Source: Clostridiales bacterium
GTDB lineage: Bacteria; Bacillota; Clostridia; Oscillospirales; Ruminococcaceae
DNA length: 64,000 nucleotides
NCBI GenBank assembly: GCA_019423685.1
Contig: JAHZAY010000001.1
Span: 124,001 to 188,000 of the forward strand
Direction of reading: 5' to 3'
In this document: positions 48,471 to 55,538 of the stretch, piece by piece
How positions within the stretch are numbered: position 1 is the first letter of the stretch
How the letters are laid out: every line of letters starts with the position of its first letter
The notes under the pieces: model-generated
What the model was told of the DNA's origin: nothing
Seen by the model: only the letters and a program-made list of their open reading frames with translations
Databases searched by the model: none
Translations under genes and position numbers: made by a program

Positions 48471-49271
48471 CTACTCAGCCAGCGGAATAAACAGCTCGGC
48501 ATAGTAATGGTCGAGGTCGGTGTAGGAAATCAGCGGCACCTCCACCATCAGCACCCGATCTTGCAGGTGCAGGTTCTCTTGGCGGGCATAGGCCAGCATC
48601 GGCTTTAAATCCACCTGCTCTGCCTCTGCATCCGGCAGGCGCACCACGCTGTAGAGCGCCGGAGTTGCCGGCATACTTTTGCGGTTCTCTGCCTGTTCGC
48701 CGAGCTCCTGCGCCACCTGCTGGTCCAACAGCAGGACGGTGCGCTGTGGCTGCCCGACCTCTCCGGTCGGCGCGATGGAAAATTCCCGCACCAGCTGGCA
48801 GAACACATAGTGGTCATAATCCATCCCCGAAACCTGTTCGAGGTACCGCTCCAGACTGTTCTCCTGCTCTTCAAAGAGGACATAGCTGGCCGGGAAGGTC
48901 GCCCTTCCGATCTCTCCGTCCCGCTCCCGGATGCGCTGCACCATCGAGTTGACATGCTCGATGCGCTTGAGCAGCTGCTGTTCATAGCGGATGCGGCGCT
49001 GTGTCTCCTGGTGCTTTTCTTGCAGCAGCTGGATCAGCTGTTCCTCATCGCTGCTCTGGTACAGCTTTTGAATCTGTTCGATGCTCATTCCCAAACTGCG
49101 GTAGTAGCTGACATCCAAAAGCTCCATCAGCTCGTACAGCGAGTATTTGCGGTAGCGGTTCTGCGGATCGACCTTTGGGTGCACCAGGCCCTTTTTCTCA
49201 TAAAAGCGCACCGCATCAATCCCCAACCCCACCATCCGGGCTGCCTGTGAGATCGAGTACGTCCCCTTCAT
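48471..49271 (-). CDS. MerR family regulator with GyrI-like ligand domain
   Basis: 266-residue transcription regulator. The N-terminal winged helix-turn-helix TYSISQAARMVGLGIDAVRFYEKKGLV and the RYRKYSLYELMELLDVSYYR region are classic MerR DNA-binding elements. A long dimerisation helix follows (about residues 80-115), then a C-terminal GyrI-like drug-binding fold, as in BmrR. ATG 49271 follows AGGAGG. It starts inside the cca gene (56-base overlap), so it has no operator of its own upstream and is probably co-transcribed with cca. It is the best candidate regulator of the MATE exporter promoter at 45326. Confidence 0.9.
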   Translation of the reverse strand: MKGTYSISQAARMVGLGIDAVRFYEKKGLVHPKVDPQNRYRKYSLYELMELLDVSYYRSLGMSIEQIQKLYQSSDEEQLIQLLQEKHQETQRRIRYEQQLLKRIEHVNSMVQRIRERDGEIGRATFPASYVLFEEQENSLERYLEQVSGMDYDHYVFCQLVREFSIAPTGEVGQPQRTVLLLDQQVAQELGEQAENRKSMPATPALYSVVRLPDAEAEQVDLKPMLAYARQENLHLQDRVLMVEVPLISYTDLDHYYAELFIPLAE

Positions 49272-50454
49272 CCGATTCCTCCTGTTCCTGTAACCGGCCA
49301 ATCCACTCGATGGCCTTGTGTTCCAACGCCTCTTTTGTATTGGGAAGCTGCTGGCTCAGGCAGGTATTCAGCAGCTTTCGAAGCAGTTTTCCCACCTGTT
49401 CTCCCGCAGGGCACCCCAATTCTAACAGTGTCTGACCGTCTATTTGAAGCTGTGCAATGCTGTAGCAGCCCGAAAGTGCCTGCTCGAAAAGCTGCTGCGG
49501 GAGATGTTGCAGCTGCACATATTCCTCCACCCTGGCCTTTCCAAAATCCCGCAGCGCCTGACGCAGCTGCAAAGCCGTCCTTGGACGTTGCTGCCACAGC
49601 TGCCACAGGGCAGCTGCCCGCCTTTGCTGCTGCTTGGGGCAGTAAAGGGAGCAGAACACCGGGCCGGGGTCCTGTCCCAATTGACAGTATAGCCAGATCA
49701 GGCGCAGCAGCCCATCGCCGGGCAAGCTCTCTAAGGTATTCACCTGCTGCAAATCTTCGGCAATCTCCGGCAGCAGCTGCCGCCACACCTCAGGGCAGCT
49801 GTGCAGGGCGCGAAGGGCAAACGGAGAGGCCAGCAGCTTTACAAGCTCCGCCAGAATCCGCTGTGCCGAGATTTCGGATAAAAGCTTTGCTTTGCGCTGC
49901 ATGGCAGCTTCGGTTTGGGGATCGAGCGAGAACCCCAACGCCGCCACAAAGCGCAGCGCCCGCAGCACCCGCAGGGCGTCCTCCTCAAAGCGCCGGTCCG
50001 GTTGGCCCACACAGCGCAAAATTCCCCGTTGCAAATCCTCCTGGCCGCCAAAACAGTCCAGCACCCCGCGCTCCGGGTGATAAGCCATTGCATTGACGGT
50101 GAAATCCCGGCGCGCCAGGTCCTGTTCCACCCGATCGGTGAAGGCGATGCGCTCGGGGTGGCGGTGGTCGGCAGTTCCGCTCTCCACCCGGTAGGTGGTG
50201 ATCTCATACACCCGCTTTCCCCGCACCACCCCAATGGTTCCGTGCCGCTCCCCGGCTGCGATCAGCTGTTCCCCGGCAAAAATCTGCCGCATCCTTTGCG
50301 GTGTGGCGCTGGTGGTCATATCCCAATCGGAAGGGGTTTTCCCCCGCAGGCTATCCCGCACACATCCGCCGACCACCCAGCAGCTCTCCCCGGCAGCCTC
50401 CAACCGTTCCAGCAGCGCAAGGGCCTCCTGCGGGATCACAATGCTACTGTTCAT
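49216..50454 (-). CDS. cca: CCA-adding tRNA nucleotidyltransferase
   Basis: Class II nucleotidyltransferase that adds or repairs the 3' CCA end of tRNAs. Catalytic motifs in the N-terminal head: SCWVVGGCVRDSLRG and the metal-binding DWDMTT pair; RRDFTVNAMAYHP and the DALRVLRALRFVA region follow. The rest is helical and less conserved. The 412-residue length is normal. ATG 50454 or the TTG six bases before it may be the start; both lie in the end of the VOC gene. The tRNA-Thr gene in this window already encodes CCA, so here the enzyme may act mainly in repair. Confidence 0.94.
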   Translation of the reverse strand: MNSSIVIPQEALALLERLEAAGESCWVVGGCVRDSLRGKTPSDWDMTTSATPQRMRQIFAGEQLIAAGERHGTIGVVRGKRVYEITTYRVESGTADHRHPERIAFTDRVEQDLARRDFTVNAMAYHPERGVLDCFGGQEDLQRGILRCVGQPDRRFEEDALRVLRALRFVAALGFSLDPQTEAAMQRKAKLLSEISAQRILAELVKLLASPFALRALHSCPEVWRQLLPEIAEDLQQVNTLESLPGDGLLRLIWLYCQLGQDPGPVFCSLYCPKQQQRRAAALWQLWQQRPRTALQLRQALRDFGKARVEEYVQLQHLPQQLFEQALSGCYSIAQLQIDGQTLLELGCPAGEQVGKLLRKLLNTCLSQQLPNTKEALEHKAIEWIGRLQEQEESDEGDVLDLTGSPDGGVGD

Positions 50455-50809
50455 CCACAATTTTCTGGAATTCCAGCAGGTAGCCGTCCGGGTCAGAGAA
50501 GAAGAAGGAGTACACCGGGAAGCGCGGGTGACGTTTGGGCGCTCCCTGCGTCTGGATACCCAGTGCTGTCAGGCGGCGATACTGCTCATCCACCTCCTGG
50601 CAGTCAGCGCAGTTTAACGACATGCAGGTGCCCGTCGCAAGGGGGCGACCGTCATCGTACTGGCAGAAGCCCCAATATCCTTTCCCACAGTCGAGGACGA
50701 CGCAGCCGCCCATATCCTTCCACAGGGTGAGGCCGACCACCTCGGTATAAAAGCGCACCGTCTGCTCCAAGTTGCGCACCGGCAAAAAGGTAATGCACGA
50801 TTCGATCAT
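50444..50809 (-). CDS. VOC (glyoxalase/bleomycin resistance) family protein
   Basis: 121-residue vicinal-oxygen-chelate fold protein. It starts ITFLPVRNLEQTVRFYTEVVGL and ends FFFSDPDGYLLEFQKIVDE, the usual VOC pattern with a terminal metal/ligand-binding glutamate. Members range from glyoxalase and dioxygenase to drug-binding proteins; the substrate here is not predictable. AAGGAGGAG precedes ATG 50809, and a promoter lies at 50857-50885. Its end overlaps the cca start, so VOC-cca-merR form one operon. Confidence 0.88.
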   Translation of the reverse strand: MIESCITFLPVRNLEQTVRFYTEVVGLTLWKDMGGCVVLDCGKGYWGFCQYDDGRPLATGTCMSLNCADCQEVDEQYRRLTALGIQTQGAPKRHPRFPVYSFFFSDPDGYLLEFQKIVDEQ

Positions 50810-50856
50810 AGATAACTCCTCCTTTTTATTGTTGGCACAATTTTCTTGCTGTACTC

Positions 50857-50885
50857 ATTATACTGCCACCGCAGAAGGATGTAAA
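50857..50885 (-). promoter_or_regulatory. Promoter of the VOC-cca-merR operon
   Basis: Minus strand: -35 TTTACA (50880-50885), 17-bp spacer, -10 TATAAT (50857-50862). Confidence 0.7.
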
Positions 50886-50925
50886 GTGCCGGCCTTTTCG
50901 CCTGCCATCCGCAACCTAAAACAAA

Positions 50926-50952
50926 CACAGCCTCCCCAAAAGGGAGGCTGTG
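50926..50952 (-). terminator. Terminator after the ABC exporter operon
   Basis: 11-bp perfect stem CACAGCCTCCC / complement with CAAAA loop; minus strand continues TTTGTTTT. Confidence 0.85.
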
Positions 50953-50964
50953 TACAGCTGGAAA

Positions 50965-52392
50965 TTATTCGTGTTTGATCGCTTCCAGAGCAGAGATCTT
51001 AACCGCGCGGTTGGCCGGGTAAAATCCGGACACCAGACCGATCACGGTGGCAAAGGCTATTGCCGCCGCCATCAGCCACGGCGGGATGATCGAAAGCTCT
51101 GAACCTGTAGTCATGCCGCCTATACCGCCCATGAGGCTGGTCAAGAAGTTTCCATTTTCTCCGCTCAGGCCGCCCGACATCGACAGGTAGTTCAGGATTT
51201 TGGAGATGCCAAGGCTGATGGCAACGCCCATCAATCCGCCGCAAAAGCCGATTACACCGGCCTCCATCAGAAATACGGCGCGGATATTGCCGATCTTACA
51301 TCCGAGCACCTTCATGACGCCGATCTCCCGGGTGCGCTCATAGATCGACATAATCATCGTATTGGTGATGCCGATCGCCGCTACCAGCAGAGAGATTGCA
51401 GCGAGGCTGCCCAAAAAGAGCTGTTGCTGCTGCATCTGTTTTTGCATCGGTTCCCGGATCGATTCGAGCGAATAGGTATCAAATCCCATCGCTTTGATGG
51501 CCTTATCCACCTCCGACACAAGGTCGATGTCCGACACCTTCACTTTGACCTCGCTGTAGTTTTCCAGCGTGTTGGTATTTCGGGAGTTCGGGTCCTTGGT
51601 GTCGCGGATCTTGTTGGTGCGCTTATATTCCTTATACAGCTCGCGCAGGTCCTCGATATCCATAAAGCAGTAGTAGGAAGTCTCATAGCCGACGCTGGAG
51701 TCCGCCGCCAATATACCGGTCACATTTGCCACACGGGTGACGGCCGGATATTTCGGATCGCCGTTTTCGTCGGTCTCCTGTGACTCCAACTTCATGGTCA
51801 GCTTGTCATTGAGGACATCGACGAAGGGATCGGGCATGTTGCCGTTTTCGTCCGGCACCGCACTGACGCGATTGTTGCGCCAGCTGCGCTTGGTGTCCTC
51901 AAAGTCATAGGGGGACTGGTTGCCGAAGAGGATATTGACCTCTTTTTTAAGGTTCGCACTCTTGGAAAGCATCTGCCCTTTTTCCGCCTTATAGCCAAAG
52001 TTTGCAAGCGCATCGGAATAGACGCCTTTGACGCTGTACATCGACATTTTGTATTTGTCGTTTCTGCCCGCGTAAATGTTCATATTCATCCACGGCGCAT
52101 CGGCAAAGGGGGTGACCGCAATGACGCCCTCCAGCTTTTTCACCTGTTGGAGCGCTGCATCGTTGAGTGTGGGTTTATCTGGGGAAGAGCCGTAATTTTG
52201 AATGGTGATCTGCGTGAGGTCGCCCATCTGGGCCAGCGACTCCTCCATCGACTTGTTCATTGCCAATCCCAGCGACACCATGACCACAATGGCGCAGGTT
52301 CCCACTACGACGCCCATCATGGTCAGCAACGTCCTGGCCTTGCGGCGCAGGAGGTTGCGCATCGTCATCGAAATTAAATCAGATATTCTCAT
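50965..52392 (-). CDS. MacB/FtsX-type ABC transporter permease
   Basis: Membrane permease of the MacB/LolE type, 475 residues. One N-terminal helix (LLTMMGVVVGTCAIVVMVSLG), a large extracytoplasmic domain of about 230 residues, and three C-terminal helices of the FtsX domain (GSLAAISLLVAAIGITNTM, GVIGFCGGLMGVAISLG, AIAFATVIGLVSGFYPA) with ALEAIKHE at the end. Such permeases transmit force to substrates outside the membrane instead of pumping across it. ATG 52392 follows GAGG and overlaps the previous gene by 14 bases. It is the third gene of the operon. Confidence 0.92.
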   Translation of the reverse strand: MRISDLISMTMRNLLRRKARTLLTMMGVVVGTCAIVVMVSLGLAMNKSMEESLAQMGDLTQITIQNYGSSPDKPTLNDAALQQVKKLEGVIAVTPFADAPWMNMNIYAGRNDKYKMSMYSVKGVYSDALANFGYKAEKGQMLSKSANLKKEVNILFGNQSPYDFEDTKRSWRNNRVSAVPDENGNMPDPFVDVLNDKLTMKLESQETDENGDPKYPAVTRVANVTGILAADSSVGYETSYYCFMDIEDLRELYKEYKRTNKIRDTKDPNSRNTNTLENYSEVKVKVSDIDLVSEVDKAIKAMGFDTYSLESIREPMQKQMQQQQLFLGSLAAISLLVAAIGITNTMIMSIYERTREIGVMKVLGCKIGNIRAVFLMEAGVIGFCGGLMGVAISLGISKILNYLSMSGGLSGENGNFLTSLMGGIGGMTTGSELSIIPPWLMAAAIAFATVIGLVSGFYPANRAVKISALEAIKHE

Positions 52393-54250
52393 CGTCGTCC
52401 TCAAATTCTGCTGCGGCTTTCCGACGCTTGCGGATGGTCAAAACGATCACCACAACCACCACGCACACGCCTCCAATGGCAGCCCACATCTGCCAGCTAT
52501 TTGGATCGCGCAGCTGATCCCAGAGGGTCGGTTCCGGAGTTTCCGGCTCCATCATGTCGACACCGCCCATATCCATGCCGGTCATCATGTCGTCGGTCGG
52601 CGCCTCCAGAATGGTGGTGGAGAACGGCACGCTGACGCTGCGCAGGTTGCCCGAGGCGTCCTCATATGTATAGGCAATTTCTCCGCTCAAAGGACCGGCT
52701 GCGTTTGGAGTAAAGGAGAATTCGACATCTCCCGACACGCCCGCTGCCACATTGCCGATATGATTTACCTGGTTTGCTCCATTAAAGTCGCCGACCAGCC
52801 TTGCCGACAGGTTATAGATATCGCCGCGGCTCTTGTTGACATATTTGCTGGTGATGTAGATTTCTTCTCCGACGCTGCTCTCCAACAGACCCTCGATCGG
52901 GTCGGCGCTGAAGCGGTCCGGCTGAATCGTCTCTACCGAAACCTGCTGGGTCATCTCTCCCTTTTGGCGTGCACCGCTCAACACATACTCATAGGAGAAG
53001 GAGATGTCGATGGAGTGAGAGCCCGCCTGAGCATTTGGCAGCACAGCAATCTGAACCTGCTGTTCATAGGTATCGTCCTTATTGATGATCGGCAGATAAA
53101 AGACGTTGGTGGTATCCACAATCTGCAGTCCCTCTCCGGGGGCCACCTTGACGATGATATTTTCCAGGTCGATCTGCTGGCTGGTATTTTTGCAGGTGAA
53201 GTCGAGGGTAAACTCGCTTCCGGCCGCCACCTGGCTTGCTCCGGTAGAATACTCCTGCAGCAGCAGGTATGGCGTCTCAAATGCGGCGCTTACAGGAGGC
53301 GTGCTGTCCTCTCCGGAGCCGTCCCCGTTGGTGTTGCCGTTATTATTATTGTTGTTGTTCTGGCCGCCGGTATTGTTCTGGTCACCGGTATTGTTCTGGC
53401 TGTTGTTGCCATTTTGGTCGGTGTTTTGCTGATCGCCTCCGGTGGTAGTATCTCCTTGGGTTTTGGAGATGACGTTGCCGTTGGCATCCAAGGTCTGCAT
53501 GACGCTGACCGAACCGGAAAGAGTCTTATCCTTGTTGAGCTGATCCTTATCTCCATACCCGGAATCTGGCGTCGTGGTCGCGCCGGTATTGCTGTCTGTG
53601 ACGACGCTGTTCTTTTTGGGCTTGGTGACAGTCAGGTCAATTTTTGCTTTGGTAAAGGCAAAGGTCAGCGTCTCGGTTCGAGTGCGGATATAGGTGCTGG
53701 TCTTGCCGGTAGTCGATTTGCTCGTATAGGGGTACTGGTAGATGATGTTCATCTTCATCTCGTTGGAATCGCGAAAGACAACATTCGGAAGCTTGACATC
53801 GAGATTGATGGTGTCGTCCGACCCCTTCGAGCAGGTGATGCGGTTGGAGAAGGCCTCTCCCACCGAGGAACCCATATTATACTTGACATAGTAGGAATTT
53901 TCTCTGGTGGAGGTCATCTCGGAATATTTTCCGGTGCCGTCGTTCAGGTGCAGGGTGACGTCCACCTTGTCGTAGTTGACCTCGATCTCCTCTCCCTCAT
54001 CGTCGATATAGATGACCCGCGTGTTGTTGAAGCCGATCAGCTTGGAGCTTGCCGAGTGGGAAAAGGTTCCCAACACATTGCCGTTCAGATCATAGAAGGT
54101 CAGGTCTGGCTGGCGCGCGGTGTGTACCGAATTTTTCTTTTTGACGACAGCAGCGCTGGTCAGGGTGGAAAGTGCGCTCACCATCACGCCCATCACCATC
54201 AGCACGGCCAACAGCAGGCAAAGTGCCCGCACAATTACTTTCTGTTTCAT
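52379..54250 (-). CDS. Secreted membrane-anchored protein of the ABC exporter operon
   Basis: 623-residue protein I cannot place in a named family. A signal peptide covers about residues 1-34. An extracellular beta-rich region is interrupted at about 275-318 by a low-complexity Asn/Gly/Thr linker (NNTGDQNNTGGQNNNNNNNG) that probably separates two folded parts. The second part resembles CARDB/S-layer-type beta domains (LDFTCKNTSQQIDLENIIV, VSGDVEFSFTPNAAGPLSG). A single C-terminal helix (about 587-606) is followed by a charged cytosolic end. It lies between the ATPase and the permease gene and may fill the role of the MacA-like adaptor, which is inference from order. Confidence 0.82.
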   Translation of the reverse strand: MKQKVIVRALCLLLAVLMVMGVMVSALSTLTSAAVVKKKNSVHTARQPDLTFYDLNGNVLGTFSHSASSKLIGFNNTRVIYIDDEGEEIEVNYDKVDVTLHLNDGTGKYSEMTSTRENSYYVKYNMGSSVGEAFSNRITCSKGSDDTINLDVKLPNVVFRDSNEMKMNIIYQYPYTSKSTTGKTSTYIRTRTETLTFAFTKAKIDLTVTKPKKNSVVTDSNTGATTTPDSGYGDKDQLNKDKTLSGSVSVMQTLDANGNVISKTQGDTTTGGDQQNTDQNGNNSQNNTGDQNNTGGQNNNNNNNGNTNGDGSGEDSTPPVSAAFETPYLLLQEYSTGASQVAAGSEFTLDFTCKNTSQQIDLENIIVKVAPGEGLQIVDTTNVFYLPIINKDDTYEQQVQIAVLPNAQAGSHSIDISFSYEYVLSGARQKGEMTQQVSVETIQPDRFSADPIEGLLESSVGEEIYITSKYVNKSRGDIYNLSARLVGDFNGANQVNHIGNVAAGVSGDVEFSFTPNAAGPLSGEIAYTYEDASGNLRSVSVPFSTTILEAPTDDMMTGMDMGGVDMMEPETPEPTLWDQLRDPNSWQMWAAIGGVCVVVVVIVLTIRKRRKAAAEFEDDDENI

Positions 54251-54296
54251 GGATTCTCCTCAACTTCCCTTTTTGGTTTGTGTCTCTTGATCCTCT

Positions 54297-55334
54297 CTAT
54301 CTCTCTGCTGCTGAAGGGGGGTCCCTTTGCACCTCATCCGGCAGCAGTTGTTGCGCAATTTGCTTCTCTGTCAGCTGTTCCTCCTGCCGGGGCTTTTCTC
54401 CTTGCAGCTCGTCCGGCAGCAGTTCCTGCGCAATTTGCTTCTCTGTCGGCTGTTCCTCCTGCTGGGGTTTTTCTCCTTGCAGCGCATCCGGCAGCAGTTC
54501 CTGCGCAATTCGCTTCTCTGTCGGCTGTTCCTGCTGCTGGAGCTTTTCTCCTTGCAGCTCGTCCGGCAGCAGTTGCTGGGCCACATTGTCTGTTGGGGGC
54601 GGTGCTTGCTTCCCCGGACTATCCTCGGGCAAGCCCTGCGCAATCGATTGATTTGGACAATCGTTGACCACCTTGCCGTCGATCAATGTGATGATCCGGT
54701 CGGCGTACAGGGCAAGCTCGCGATCGTGGGTGACAAGCACCAGCGTCTGATGATTCTTCCGGCACAGCCGGACCATCAGCTCCATGACCTCTTTGGTGGT
54801 CCTGGTGTCGAGGTTTCCGGTCGGCTCATCGGCAAAGACAATCTTTGGCTTTGCCACAAAAGCGCGGGCGATGCCGACGCGCTGCTGCTGGCCACCGGAC
54901 ATCTGCGAGGGCTTGTGGCGCATTCGCTTGCCCAGTCCCACCTGCTTGAGAATCTGCTTTGCGCGCCGGTTGCGGATGCCGCGCGGGATACCGCGGAACA
55001 TCAGCGGCATCGCCACGTTTTCCAGTGCGCTGTAGGACTGCAAGAGGTTATAGGACTGGAAGATAAAGCCGATGTTTTTTTGTCGGAACTTGGCCAACTG
55101 TCCCTCGGAGAGCGTGGAGATGTTCACCCCACCGATCAGGACCCGGCCCTTGGTGGGCTTTTCCAACCCCGCCAACTGGTTTAGCAGGGTTGATTTTCCG
55201 GAGCCGGAGGTGCCCAGGATGCAACAGATCTGTCCTTTCTCAATTTCCAGATTGATGCCGCCCAGCGCCACCACCTTTTCCCGTCCCACGGGATAGACCT
55301 TATAGAGGTTTTCTATTTTGATGATCGCCGCCAT
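54297..55334 (-). CDS. MacB/LolD-type ABC ATPase with C-terminal 25-residue tandem repeats
   Basis: ATP-binding subunit of the exporter: GTSGSGKST Walker A (about residue 41), SGGQQQRVGIARAF signature and VFADEPTGNLD Walker B. The nucleotide-binding domain ends near residue 230. The last ~95 residues form nearly four copies of a 25-residue repeat beginning IAQELLPDALQGEKPQQ or close variants. The repeats are highly charged, Gln/Glu/Pro-rich and probably helical. Such a tail is not a normal part of LolD/MacB ATPases. The start ATG 55334 follows AAGGAGG, and a promoter is at 55394-55422. First gene of the three-gene operon. Confidence 0.92.
   Translation of the reverse strand: MAAIIKIENLYKVYPVGREKVVALGGINLEIEKGQICCILGTSGSGKSTLLNQLAGLEKPTKGRVLIGGVNISTLSEGQLAKFRQKNIGFIFQSYNLLQSYSALENVAMPLMFRGIPRGIRNRRAKQILKQVGLGKRMRHKPSQMSGGQQQRVGIARAFVAKPKIVFADEPTGNLDTRTTKEVMELMVRLCRKNHQTLVLVTHDRELALYADRIITLIDGKVVNDCPNQSIAQGLPEDSPGKQAPPPTDNVAQQLLPDELQGEKLQQQEQPTEKRIAQELLPDALQGEKPQQEEQPTEKQIAQELLPDELQGEKPRQEEQLTEKQIAQQLLPDEVQRDPPSAAER
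54300..54584 (-). repeat. 75-bp tandem repeats in the ABC ATPase gene
   Basis: About 3.8 copies of a 75-bp unit encoding VAQQLLPDELQGEKLQQ, IAQELLPDALQGEKPQQ, IAQELLPDELQGEKPRQ and a shorter IAQQLLPDEVQ. The DNA copies are close enough to suggest recent duplication, and copy number may vary between strains. Confidence 0.88.
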
Positions 55335-55393
55335 CCGCGTCCTCCTTACCGGGAAGCTCAAATTTTTCCTTTCTTCCCAGATAATACAAATTC

Positions 55394-55422
55394 AGGATAG
55401 CATAATTGACTACATCCGTCAA
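55394..55422 (-). promoter_or_regulatory. Promoter of the ABC exporter operon
   Basis: Minus strand: -35 TTGACG (55417-55422), 17-bp spacer, -10 TATCCT (55394-55399). Confidence 0.6.
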
Positions 55423-55472
55423 GTTGCAACTCTGCTTTTTGCGAATTTTCATATTTTGTTCTTATTTGCGTG

Positions 55473-55515
55473 AAAAAAGGGGGAAAGAAGCCCTGTCGAT
55501 GGGCTTCTTTCCCCC
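55473..55515 (-). terminator. Terminator after clpE
   Basis: 15-bp perfect stem GGGGGAAAGAAGCCC / complement with TGTCGAT loop, T run on the minus strand. Confidence 0.93.
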
Positions 55516-55538
55516 TAAAATAAAGGATTTTTCTTTTG

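Noticed and set aside
52202..54667. Plus-strand open frame of 821 codons across the ABC operon
   Set aside because: Antisense of the permease/secreted protein genes; no motif and no ribosome site.
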